Shown piece by piece: positions 31,946 to 40,130 of a stretch of 64,000 bases of DNA. Source of the stretch: JBGMEA01 sp041447245 (lineage in GTDB: Bacteria; Bacillota; Clostridia; Eubacteriales; Anaerofustaceae). Made by a program: the position numbers and the translations under genes. The notes under the pieces were generated by a model. It was not told where the DNA came from and made no database searches. It saw only the letters and a program-made list of their open reading frames with translations. The stretch covers positions 62,001 through 126,000 of the forward strand of contig JBGMEA010000023.1 in the NCBI GenBank assembly GCA_041447245.1, given 5' to 3'. Position 1 is the stretch's first letter; each line of letters opens with the position of its first letter.

Positions 31946-33844
31946 ATGAAAAGGAAATTTTTTCTGCTGTTGGTAACATTACTCTTTTTCTTACCGATAT
32001 CATCGGGAAACGTTTATGCAGACAGCTATTATACAATTAGCGATTACAGTGTAAATATGAACGTCAAAGATGATTACAGTGCTGATGTAATCGAAACGAT
32101 AACGGTCAATTTCAGTCAGCCAAGACATGGAATTTATCGTTACATTCCGTTGCAGAGTTATATCACTACCAAAGTAAATGGTGTGGATGTTACATCTTTG
32201 GAAAAAATCAAGATATCGAATGTTGATGTGAACGGATACGATTACGATGTATCGCAAAGCAATGGGGATCTCCAGATACAGATCGGGAATGCCGACTACA
32301 CAGTGTCGGGCACTCAAACTTATGTGATCTCATATCATATTCAGTTCCAACAAGACGGTGTTGAGCAATATGATTATCTTTATTGGAACCTGATCGGAAC
32401 CGATTGGGCGGCTGATATTCAACGCGCAGAATTTACTGTTATTATGCCGCAAGAATTTGATTCGTCAAAAGTTAATTTTACTGCCGGGTCGATCGGTTCG
32501 GAAGATAATTCTTATGTCAACTACTCCGTGAACGGCACTACAATCAGCGGATATCTGACAAAACCTCTGTCTTACTATGAAGGCGTAACGATGAAAGTTG
32601 AGTTGGAGAACGGCTATTTTAATCCTCCTGTTGATTATACGGTTGTGATAATTGCGATATTGTCATTGACCTTATTCCTGTTTGCATTCATTACTTTTTT
32701 GCGATACGGAAGAGACCGAAAATATTTCGAGACAGTTGAATTTTACCCGCCTGAAGGGTTTTCTCCGTCTGATGTCGGATATGTCGCCGATGGGATCAGC
32801 GACACCGAAGACATTATTTCGCTGATTCCTTATTGGGCTGATAAAGGGTATCTTAAAATATCCGAGCGAGAAGACAAAACAGTCGATTTGATAAAGATAA
32901 AAGAGATCCCGTCAGGTGTCAGTGCATGCGAAAAAACAGTCTTTAACGGTTTATTCAGAGCAGGAGACACAGTGAATACAGATGATTTAAAAGAATCTTT
33001 TTATACGACAATCAATTCGGCAAAATCTGTATTGAAAGACAATTACGAAGCTGTAAAAGAGAACAGAATTTTCGATCAAATTTCGGATAAGAAAAAATCA
33101 TTCATCAGTTTTCTGACGATTGTTCTGTTTCTGATCTCGACGTTTATCGTTTTGCAGGACCTTTTTTATAGCATGACAGTTTCAATTGTATTTTCTCTTT
33201 TCCCTGGGGGATTATGCATGCTGATCGGTTCGCTGAAATATAACGAAACAATACAAAGGGCAAGGGTTTTGAAAAAAATCAAAGTCGGATTCCGAGTTTT
33301 CTTCAGTATTTTGGGTTTTGCGGTAATTCCGGCATTGTATCCGATCGTAGCGTTAACTGCGTTGCAGCCGATCCAGTCATTGCCATATTTGACTGCGGTA
33401 TTGATGATGATTGCCGCTTTGTCTGTCAATGGGTTTATGAGCCAACGTACGGAAAGAGGGGCTGAATTGATGGGTAAGATCATGGGATTGAAGCATTTTA
33501 TCGAAGTAGCGGAGAAAGATCGTCTCGAATTGCTGGTAAAGGAAAATCCATCTTATTATTTCAACATTTTGCCTTTTGCTTATGTGCTGGGGGTAACTAA
33601 TGTTTGGATCAAAAAATTTGAAACGATAGCGATCCAACCCCCTGAATGGTACACTTCACCTTACGGAGGGTATGGTTGGAATTATATGTTTATGACAAAT
33701 AACCTTATGAATTCGATGGGTACAATGAGAAGCTCAATGACTTCAGTGCCGCACACTTCCGGTTCCGGCGGAGGCGGGGGATTTTCCGGCGGAGGAGGAT
33801 TCTCGGGCGGAGGGTTCGGAGGCGGAGGCGGGGGAAGTTGGTAG
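31946..33844 (+). CDS. DUF2207 family membrane protein
   Basis: A 632-residue protein. A signal peptide (residues 1-27, KRKFFLLLVTLLFFLPIS, cleavage near VYA-DS) is followed by an extracellular beta domain typical of DUF2207 (NVKDDYSADVIETITVNF, then RHGIYRYIPL), a helix near 230-255, a cytoplasmic domain, further helices at about 385-430 and 445-500, and a glycine-rich end (GGGGFSGGGG repeats). The layout is that of the YgcG-like DUF2207 proteins that pair with LemA. Function unknown. The ATG at 31946 follows CAGGAGGAA; an in-frame ATG at 31928 lies before this site. Confidence 0.88.
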   Translation: MKRKFFLLLVTLLFFLPISSGNVYADSYYTISDYSVNMNVKDDYSADVIETITVNFSQPRHGIYRYIPLQSYITTKVNGVDVTSLEKIKISNVDVNGYDYDVSQSNGDLQIQIGNADYTVSGTQTYVISYHIQFQQDGVEQYDYLYWNLIGTDWAADIQRAEFTVIMPQEFDSSKVNFTAGSIGSEDNSYVNYSVNGTTISGYLTKPLSYYEGVTMKVELENGYFNPPVDYTVVIIAILSLTLFLFAFITFLRYGRDRKYFETVEFYPPEGFSPSDVGYVADGISDTEDIISLIPYWADKGYLKISEREDKTVDLIKIKEIPSGVSACEKTVFNGLFRAGDTVNTDDLKESFYTTINSAKSVLKDNYEAVKENRIFDQISDKKKSFISFLTIVLFLISTFIVLQDLFYSMTVSIVFSLFPGGLCMLIGSLKYNETIQRARVLKKIKVGFRVFFSILGFAVIPALYPIVALTALQPIQSLPYLTAVLMMIAALSVNGFMSQRTERGAELMGKIMGLKHFIEVAEKDRLELLVKENPSYYFNILPFAYVLGVTNVWIKKFETIAIQPPEWYTSPYGGYGWNYMFMTNNLMNSMGTMRSSMTSVPHTSGSGGGGGFSGGGGFSGGGFGGGGGGSW

Positions 33845-33898
33845 CCCAAGATTATATAGAATTATGAGATAATTTTTAATCAATTAATCAATGCAACT

Positions 33899-33936
33899 AA
33901 AAAAATCACGGGCAAATATTCAACCGTGATTTTTTT
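33899..33936. terminator. Terminator after the DUF2207 gene
   Basis: A 12- to 13-bp stem (33899-33911 with 33924-33936) with A-run and T-run flanks; can serve both strands. The convergent MATE gene ends at 34005. Confidence 0.88.
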
Positions 33937-34004
33937 ATATGCAGATAACTTGTACGATTCGTGAGTATGAAATATCATGATTCATATCAGAATCAGTGAT
34001 AAAT

Positions 34005-35348
34005 TTAAACTTGGTTTTTATGCAACGACTTATTTGCAATAATCGGAAATGCGATGGGAGTAATGATTCCTTTGATGACACTTGTGATCGTAAGTGCCCA
34101 CCAAATTCCGTTTAATCCAAGGAGCAATGTGTGAGCCAACAGCAATGCCAAAGGAATTCTCAAAACATTGAAACCAATTGAAATTGCGGATGGGAATCCC
34201 GTTTTCCCAATTCCACGAAATGCACCTGCAGCCGTCAGCTCCAAACACATGAACAACTGAGAGGCTGAAAGAATTTTTAAATATGCAATGCCTTCGGCAG
34301 CGGCGTCTGCTTCGGGGATAAATAATTGGAAAATTCCATTTGCAAAAAATAAAAGCAGAAGGCTTGCAGCAATTCCCCAAAGAAACATCACAAACATTCC
34401 GTTCTGATATCCCTTTTTGATTCGATCATATAATTCAGCGCCGAAGTTTTGTCCGACAAAAGCCGACATTGCGGCGCCAAATCCCTGCGCAGCCATCCAT
34501 GAGATACTCTCGATTTGAGACCCGACTTTTTGAACTGCGATCGCAGTTGACCCATAATAAGAAACAAATCTGGACAATATCATAGAAATAATTGTGAATA
34601 ATGCACTCTCAAGTGCGAGAGGCAGTCCCCAACGAAAGATCGTGCGAATATCTGCGGGACTCCAAACAAAGCGAAACTTGAAATCGTTAAGATTGTTTGA
34701 GGATGTCTTTAAATATAATATTATAGCGAAGCAAACAATTGCTTCCGAAATCACCGTTGCATATGCTGCGCCTTTTATTCCGAAATGGAAAAGATATATC
34801 AGAATGGGATCCAATATCATATTTAAAACCAAACCGATCGTATTGATTATAAACGGCGCTTTTGAATTTCCGCTTCCGTTAAACATTCCTGTTATGGTTA
34901 TGGTGATGAATTGGAAAATCATTCCGCATGACATGATAGTCAGATAGTGAATGGCATTATCAACGACAGCAACGTCTTGTATTTGAAAAAATCCGATTAA
35001 AGGCTTTGCCATTGCAATGTAAAAAAAAGTAATTATGATGCCAAACAAAATACTGAAAAGCAGCGCGGTATTCGCAATCCGGTATGCACGGGCACGCTCT
35101 CCTCTTCCGAAATTCTGTGAAACTCCAATTTCGGAGCCTGAACGGCAGAAAATCATCAAAGACTGCGCAAGCCAATTATACATCCCTGCAGTACCGCTTG
35201 CTGCGACCGCAGCGCTTCCCAAATGCCCAAGCCAAATCATATCAGTCATATTATAAGCCATTTGAATCAGTGATGTGCCCATAATCGGTAAAGCGACCTG
35301 AAATAATTTGTTGAAAATATTGCCTTCTGTTAAACTATAACGATTCAT
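34005..35348 (-). CDS. MATE family efflux transporter
   Basis: A 447-residue protein with about twelve membrane helices in two MATE repeats. The N-terminal SLTEGNIFNKLFQVALPIMGTSLIQ and YNMTDMIWLGHLG, with the second half beginning near RWGLPLALESALFTI, are typical. MATE carriers export drugs or metabolites in exchange for Na+ or H+; the substrate is unknown. The ATG at 35348 has CGGAGT upstream; the ATG at 35363 has none. It is divergent from the MBL-fold gene, with separate promoters in the 92-base gap. Confidence 0.92.
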   Translation of the reverse strand: MNRYSLTEGNIFNKLFQVALPIMGTSLIQMAYNMTDMIWLGHLGSAAVAASGTAGMYNWLAQSLMIFCRSGSEIGVSQNFGRGERARAYRIANTALLFSILFGIIITFFYIAMAKPLIGFFQIQDVAVVDNAIHYLTIMSCGMIFQFITITITGMFNGSGNSKAPFIINTIGLVLNMILDPILIYLFHFGIKGAAYATVISEAIVCFAIILYLKTSSNNLNDFKFRFVWSPADIRTIFRWGLPLALESALFTIISMILSRFVSYYGSTAIAVQKVGSQIESISWMAAQGFGAAMSAFVGQNFGAELYDRIKKGYQNGMFVMFLWGIAASLLLLFFANGIFQLFIPEADAAAEGIAYLKILSASQLFMCLELTAAGAFRGIGKTGFPSAISIGFNVLRIPLALLLAHTLLLGLNGIWWALTITSVIKGIITPIAFPIIANKSLHKNQV

Positions 35349-35369
35349 ATACACTCCGCACAATGAATA

Positions 35370-35398
35370 ATTTTACATTTTTTTATATCGAAAAACAA
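35370..35398 (-). promoter_or_regulatory. MATE transporter promoter
   Basis: On the minus strand TTGTTT (35398-35393), a 17-bp spacer and TAAAAT (35375-35370). Confidence 0.65.
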
Positions 35399-35413
35399 TA
35401 TCAGAAATGATTA

Positions 35414-35422
35414 TGTTATAAT
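35414..35422 (+). promoter_or_regulatory. Extended -10 promoter of the MBL hydrolase-rsmG pair
   Basis: TGTTATAAT (35414-35422), 18 bases before the ATG at 35441, with GGAGGG in between. Confidence 0.6.
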
Positions 35423-35440
35423 CATTTTCGGAGGGTAATC

Positions 35441-36079
35441 ATGGAACAGATATTAAATAACATTACATGGTATTCTCAGGGCGCACTGAAAATTGCATAC
35501 AACAAACATACTATCTACACAGATCCATTTGATATTGACAAGGAATATCACGATGCGGATTATATTTTGATTTCACATTCTCATTTCGATCATCTTTCCC
35601 ATGAAAATATTGCAAAAGTAATTAAAAAGGATACGGTTTTTATAGTCCCAATGAGTGTTTCCGATGAATTGAATCGATATGTCAATCATCAAATCGTTGA
35701 GATTGTACCATTTGATGTATTAAATTTGGAGTTTATGGTTCTGGAAGCTGTGCCGGCTTACAATATTGTAAAAAAGGATAAGCACCCTCGGGAAAATGAT
35801 TGGGTAGGATATGTGATGACGCTGGGAGATACGGTTCTATACTATACATCCGATACGGAACTGATTCCGGAAATGGCTGATATTAAAGCGGATATTCTGT
35901 TTGTCCCTTTGGGTCAGACTTATACAATGAACAGCGTGGAAGATGCTGCAAAGGCTGCGTTGATCACAAGTGCAAAAACTGTGGTGCCGATACATTACGG
36001 AAAATATGAAGGGTCGGAAGAGGATGCTCAAAAACTGAAACGATTGCTGAGCGGAAAGGCGGATGTTGTTTTTTTATAG
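35441..36079 (+). CDS. MBL-fold metal-dependent hydrolase (UlaG-like)
   Basis: A 212-residue metallo-beta-lactamase-fold protein. The metal site is HSHFDHLS (residues about 46-53), with further ligands expected in TSDTEL and in VVPIHYGKYEG. It resembles the UPF0173/UlaG group, whose members act on small phosphate or lactone substrates; its own substrate cannot be named. The stop codon is immediately followed by the ATG of rsmG, so the two are co-translated. A GGAGGG site precedes the ATG. Confidence 0.85.
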   Translation: MEQILNNITWYSQGALKIAYNKHTIYTDPFDIDKEYHDADYILISHSHFDHLSHENIAKVIKKDTVFIVPMSVSDELNRYVNHQIVEIVPFDVLNLEFMVLEAVPAYNIVKKDKHPRENDWVGYVMTLGDTVLYYTSDTELIPEMADIKADILFVPLGQTYTMNSVEDAAKAALITSAKTVVPIHYGKYEGSEEDAQKLKRLLSGKADVVFL

Positions 36080-36790
36080 ATGAAACGCCAAGAATATTTA
36101 GAAAACGGGTTGAAAAAAATCGGGATTACTGTCGATCAGGAAAAGCAGGAGAAGATGCTGAACTTTATGGATCTGGTGCTTCGGAAAAATCAGGTCATGA
36201 ATCTGACTGCGATTACCGATGAAGCAGAGTTCATTGAGTTACATATTATTGATTCACTGACAATCTTGAATTATATTCCAAAGCAGACGGCTTCTTTTAT
36301 TGATATCGGAACAGGTGCCGGATTCCCGGGAATGATAATCAAGATCGCAAAACCTCAGTTGGAAGTTACTTTATTGGACTCCTTGCGTAAACGGATCGTT
36401 TTTTTGTCGGAATGCGAAAATGAATTGAACCTGAATGGAATTTATTATGTCCATGCGAGAGCGGAGGAAGCGGGAAGATCATCGGCAATGAGAGACACAT
36501 TTGATTTCGCTGTTGCAAGGGCCGTATCTTCTTTGCCGGTTCTGAACGAAATTTGTCTGCCTTTGGTTAAATGCAGCGGCATGTTCCTTGCAATGAAAGG
36601 GAAGGATGATCCGACGGAATTCATGGAAGGTGAAATTGTCGCGAAAAAACTGGGTGCAGAGTTTCAGAAAAAAGTTTCACTCAGATTGCCTTATTCCGGA
36701 GCGGAGCGCAATCTGCTTCTCTACAAAAAGACAACGCCTACGCCAAAGCAATACCCCAGAAGCATGAAGAAAATAAAAACGGTAAAGTAA
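36080..36790 (+). CDS. rsmG: 16S rRNA (guanine527-N7)-methyltransferase
   Basis: A 236-residue SAM-dependent enzyme that methylates G527 of 16S rRNA. The SAM-binding motif is FIDIGTGAGFPGMIIKIA, with upstream MNLTAITDEAEFIELHIIDSL and downstream VARAVSSLPVLNEICLPLVK, all RsmG signatures. In many Bacillota rsmG lies near the chromosome origin with mnmG and parAB; here it has an MBL hydrolase upstream and convergent scpB downstream, so no origin is implied. Confidence 0.94.
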   Translation: MKRQEYLENGLKKIGITVDQEKQEKMLNFMDLVLRKNQVMNLTAITDEAEFIELHIIDSLTILNYIPKQTASFIDIGTGAGFPGMIIKIAKPQLEVTLLDSLRKRIVFLSECENELNLNGIYYVHARAEEAGRSSAMRDTFDFAVARAVSSLPVLNEICLPLVKCSGMFLAMKGKDDPTEFMEGEIVAKKLGAEFQKKVSLRLPYSGAERNLLLYKKTTPTPKQYPRSMKKIKTVK

Positions 36791-36821
36791 AAAACAGCAA
36801 TTTTATTGTAATTGCTGTTTT
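36791..36821. terminator. Bidirectional terminator between rsmG and scpB
   Basis: A 12-bp perfect stem (36791-36802 with 36810-36821) with A and T flanks, shared by the convergent rsmG and scpB transcripts. It overlaps the scpB stop region. Confidence 0.88.
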
Positions 36822-37366
36822 AAATTTTCATCCAAAGCAAGTTGTATCCCGTTTGCGAACTCAGAGTAATCCGGGAGGTAAGAAAGTTTTTCGATATTGA
36901 GAAGCTTTAAAAATTCGTTTGTGGTTTCGAATGCAATTGGTTTGCCGGGTACATCGAGTTTCCCTGCGGTGCGCACCAAACCTTTATCAATCAACAGATC
37001 AAGAGAGCTGGAAGATTGAACTCCTCTGATTTGTTCAATCTCGGCTCGCGTGACGGGCTGTCTGTAGGCGATGATGGATAACGTTTCGAGAGCCGCCTGA
37101 GAGAGTGTGCCTGCGGAATAGTTTTTCAGTATTTTTTTGATTTCGTCAAAATACTCACTGCGCGTCGTCATCTGGTACTTCTGCTCCATCCTGACGATTC
37201 GTATGCCACGCATTTGGTAATCATATTCATTTTTAAGATCTTCCAATGCATTTTTGACGGATGCAGGCGACAATTCCAGATTGTCGGCTATTGCCTGATA
37301 GCTGATCGGTTCACCGACCGCAAATAAAATGCTTTCAAGGATATATTTCAATTCTTTTTCATCCAT
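36803..37366 (-). CDS. scpB: Segregation and condensation protein B
   Basis: A 187-residue winged-helix kleisin-associated protein of the SMC-ScpAB condensin that compacts and segregates chromosomes. Two winged-helix domains are visible: ELKYILESILFAVGEPIS at the N-terminus, and AALETLSIIAYRQPVTRAEIEQIRG with the RGV signature in the second. It overlaps scpA by 8 bases, as usual. smc itself is not in the window. Confidence 0.95.
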   Translation of the reverse strand: MDEKELKYILESILFAVGEPISYQAIADNLELSPASVKNALEDLKNEYDYQMRGIRIVRMEQKYQMTTRSEYFDEIKKILKNYSAGTLSQAALETLSIIAYRQPVTRAEIEQIRGVQSSSSLDLLIDKGLVRTAGKLDVPGKPIAFETTNEFLKLLNIEKLSYLPDYSEFANGIQLALDENLKQQLQ

Positions 37367-38099
37367 TGGATTCTCCCTGAATTCTTGTTATTTTAATATC
37401 CTCAAAGGATGTATCCTGTTCCAGTAAAATGATATTGCGTTTTAATAATTCGAGAATGGCCAAAAAAGTCGCTACAATATGGTTTTTGGCTGTTTCTGGT
37501 TCAAACAGACGAAAAAAACTGAGCGTCTCGTTCGTTTTCAGCAAACCTGTTAAATAGATAATTTTGTCATTAACGGAAACAATTTCCGCCTCCAACTGGT
37601 AGGACGGCGAGATATCCTCCAGTTGAATTTGATGCCGAACCATCAATTCCCGCATAGTTGAGGAGATAAGTTTTGCATTGATATTCCAATCCGTAAAAAC
37701 GGATTTCATTTCAGGGTAATAGTGCGGCTCTTTCGAAATGGTTTTCGTGTAATTCTCCTCGTGATCTTTGATATACGAACTGATCTGTTTGAATACTTTG
37801 TATTCAATCAATCTGTTCATCAGCTGTTCTCTCGGGTCGATCAGATCTTCTTCTTCCGTCTCATCTGGTGGGAGCATCATTTTGGATTTGATTTCAATCA
37901 AATGCGATGCCATCACAATGAATTCACTGGCAAGTTCAATGTCAAATTGATTCATCATGTAAATGTAGGAGAGATACTGATTTGTGATTTCCGCAATCGG
38001 TATATCATAAATATCAATTTCGTTTTTTGCAATCAGATTAAGCAGAAGATCCAGAGGGCCTTCGAATACTTCCAGCTGTACGGCATTCATATTATTCAT
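37359..38099 (-). CDS. scpA: Segregation and condensation protein A (kleisin)
   Basis: The 246-residue kleisin subunit linking SMC heads. The N-terminus AVQLEVFEGPLDLLLNLIAKNEIDIYDIPIAEIT is the family signature, with ASEFIVMASHLIEIKSKMMLP next; the C-terminal winged helix (AILELLKRNIILLEQDTSFEDIKI) binds SMC. It is the upstream partner of scpB and lies 3 bases after the site-2 protease gene. Confidence 0.95.
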   Translation of the reverse strand: MNNMNAVQLEVFEGPLDLLLNLIAKNEIDIYDIPIAEITNQYLSYIYMMNQFDIELASEFIVMASHLIEIKSKMMLPPDETEEEDLIDPREQLMNRLIEYKVFKQISSYIKDHEENYTKTISKEPHYYPEMKSVFTDWNINAKLISSTMRELMVRHQIQLEDISPSYQLEAEIVSVNDKIIYLTGLLKTNETLSFFRLFEPETAKNHIVATFLAILELLKRNIILLEQDTSFEDIKITRIQGESNG

Positions 38100-38102
38100 G
38101 CA

Positions 38103-38708
38103 TTACACCACCGCCAAAATTAAATTTGACAGAAAATTGATTGCGGGAATCAATACATAAGATACGGCTCCCGTAAGATATAAAATCAATACGATTATAT
38201 AGAAGTAACGCTCATATTTATAAAATTGAAATTCTGCCTTTTCGGGCAGAACGGAAGCCAGGATTTTTGATCCGTCCAAAGGCGGCAACGGAAGCAGATT
38301 AAATACTGCCAAAGCGACGTTGATGGTCATGCAATAATAAAATAGCAATGAGATATACTGCAGCCCGTAGGTATAGTAAAAAAGGTTAAACAGCATACCG
38401 AAAAAAAGTGCAAGAAAAAGATTCATCCCCGGACCCGCGAGGCTGACGAGCAGCGTTCCTTTTTTTCTCTCCGTAAAGTTCATCGGATTGATCGGCACAG
38501 GCTTTGCCCAGCCGATTCCGATCACAAGCAGCGCAAGCAATCCGAATATATCGATGTGTCTGATCGGATTCAGAGAAAGACGTCCTTTAGACATAGCAGT
38601 GTTGTCTCCCATGAGAAATGCGATATATCCATGAGAGACTTCGTGTAAGGTCAAAGAGATGAGTGCTGCGATGCCGATAAACAGATAATGATATATTTGC
38701 ATTGTCAT
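38103..38708 (-). CDS. Site-2 protease family (M50) membrane metalloprotease
   Basis: A 201-residue intramembrane zinc protease. The HExxH motif is SLTLHEVSHGYIAF in helix 2, and the third ligand lies in NLLPLPPLDGSK; it lacks a PDZ domain and is the small YwhC-like type common in Bacillota. Substrate unknown. It sits between lysA and scpA, an arrangement seen in other clostridia. The ATG at 38708 follows AAGGCGG; the frame extends to 38753 and would overlap lysA, but without a ribosome site. Confidence 0.88.
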   Translation of the reverse strand: MTMQIYHYLFIGIAALISLTLHEVSHGYIAFLMGDNTAMSKGRLSLNPIRHIDIFGLLALLVIGIGWAKPVPINPMNFTERKKGTLLVSLAGPGMNLFLALFFGMLFNLFYYTYGLQYISLLFYYCMTINVALAVFNLLPLPPLDGSKILASVLPEKAEFQFYKYERYFYIIVLILYLTGAVSYVLIPAINFLSNLILAVV

Positions 38709-38724
38709 AATGCTACCGCCTTGA

Positions 38725-40002
38725 TTATTCGGAAAGCCATTCCGGCACGACATCGTTGATTGTCAGATTTTCGTACGTGTCCCTTTTCACAATAACTTCC
38801 GCTTTTTCATCCATAAGCAAAACTACTGCCGGTACCTGAAGACGATTATAATGGCTGGCCATGGAATAATTATAAGCACCGGTATTCAAAACAGCGAGGA
38901 TATCTCCTCGTTCGCATTTCGGAAGCAAGATATCTTTGATCAGGGTATCCGTTTCGCAACATTTTCCGCTTACAGTGACCAGATCGTTTGCTTCATGGTT
39001 ATATTTGTTTGCTACAACAGCATGATGGATCGCATTATAAAGAGCCGGCCTCGGATTATCTGCCATACCACCGTCCACGCTCACGTATTTTCGGAGGAAC
39101 GGAATTTCCTTGACGGTTCCGATGCTGTACAAAGTGACTCCGGCAGGCCCGACGATGTATCTTCCCGGTTCCACAATAACTTTCGGAATTTTGATACCGA
39201 GCAATTTGCACTGGCTTCGCAAAGTTTCAGCCAAAAGAGTGATGTATTCATCCACATCGAAAACAGGATCGTCATGAAGGTAGTTAATGCCGAACCCGCC
39301 GCCCAAGTTAAGTTCTGTAAGTTCTTCACCCATTTCTTTGATGTTGAAAATCATTTCAAGCATTGCGTTTGCGGCGATTTGAAACGGTTTTCCCGAATAA
39401 ATTTGTGATCCGATGTGGCAATGCAGCCCCGTCAGATTCAGATGCTCGCAATCAAGAGTCATTCTGGCGGCTCTGGTACCCATGCTGATCGGGATGCCGA
39501 ACTTTGAATCGATGCGCCCTGTTTGAATATATTCATGAGTATGAGCCTCCACTCCGGGAGATAATCGAAGATGAACATTGACTGTTTTTCCCATTTCTCC
39601 CGCAATCTGATTGACTAATAATATTTCGCTCGTGCTGTCAATTGTGATCGTTCCAACCCCGGCATCAATTGCCATTTTGATTTCATCGACGGACTTGTTG
39701 CTTCCGTGCAACGTAATTTTAGAGGGCTCAAACCCTGCTTGGATTGCTGTGTAAAGTTCTCCTCCGGAGACAACATCCAGGCGGATTCCCATTTTTTTGG
39801 CAATTTTGCACATTGCTGTATTCAGAAAAGCCTTTCCGGCATAATTAATCGAATAGTCAAGTTTATTTTTTTCGAAAGCCTGTTTTATTTCGTTGATCGC
39901 ATTTTCTATTTTATTTTCGCTTATAACGTAAAGCGGGGTTCCGAAACGATTTGCCAACTCGACTGTATCATGGCCGGCAAATATAAAGTGTTCACTTGAC
40001 AT
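38725..40002 (-). CDS. lysA: Diaminopimelate decarboxylase
   Basis: A 425-residue PLP enzyme (alanine racemase-like barrel plus beta domain) that makes L-lysine from meso-diaminopimelate. The PLP lysine is in INYAGKAFLN, the phosphate-binding region is LNLGGGFGINY, and the C-terminal active-site motif is GKCCETDTLIKD with GAYNYSMASHYN. The presence of LysA implies a DAP pathway. The ATG at 40002 follows AAGGAGAAAA; the earlier ATG at 40029 lacks a site. First gene of the minus-strand lysA-M50-scpA-scpB operon. Confidence 0.95.
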   Translation of the reverse strand: MSSEHFIFAGHDTVELANRFGTPLYVISENKIENAINEIKQAFEKNKLDYSINYAGKAFLNTAMCKIAKKMGIRLDVVSGGELYTAIQAGFEPSKITLHGSNKSVDEIKMAIDAGVGTITIDSTSEILLVNQIAGEMGKTVNVHLRLSPGVEAHTHEYIQTGRIDSKFGIPISMGTRAARMTLDCEHLNLTGLHCHIGSQIYSGKPFQIAANAMLEMIFNIKEMGEELTELNLGGGFGINYLHDDPVFDVDEYITLLAETLRSQCKLLGIKIPKVIVEPGRYIVGPAGVTLYSIGTVKEIPFLRKYVSVDGGMADNPRPALYNAIHHAVVANKYNHEANDLVTVSGKCCETDTLIKDILLPKCERGDILAVLNTGAYNYSMASHYNRLQVPAVVLLMDEKAEVIVKRDTYENLTINDVVPEWLSE

Positions 40003-40032
40003 TGGTTTTCTCCTTAAAACATATTTCATATC

Positions 40033-40038
40033 ATTATA
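40033..40038 (-). promoter_or_regulatory. -10 element of the lysA-scpAB operon
   Basis: On the minus strand TATAAT, about 30 bases before the lysA ATG; no good -35 at the right distance. Confidence 0.45.
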
Positions 40039-40130
40039 TCAAAAAATAAGTAAAACTAAAATATTTATTTTGATATGCTGATATCGGCGATGTTATTTGA
40101 TATGATAGGTACAGAAAGCATGGGGTGAAA

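Noticed and set aside
35441..36790. Possible chromosome origin region because of rsmG
   Set aside because: No mnmG, mnmE, parA/B, dnaA or clustered DnaA boxes were seen; rsmG is here an isolated two-gene unit.
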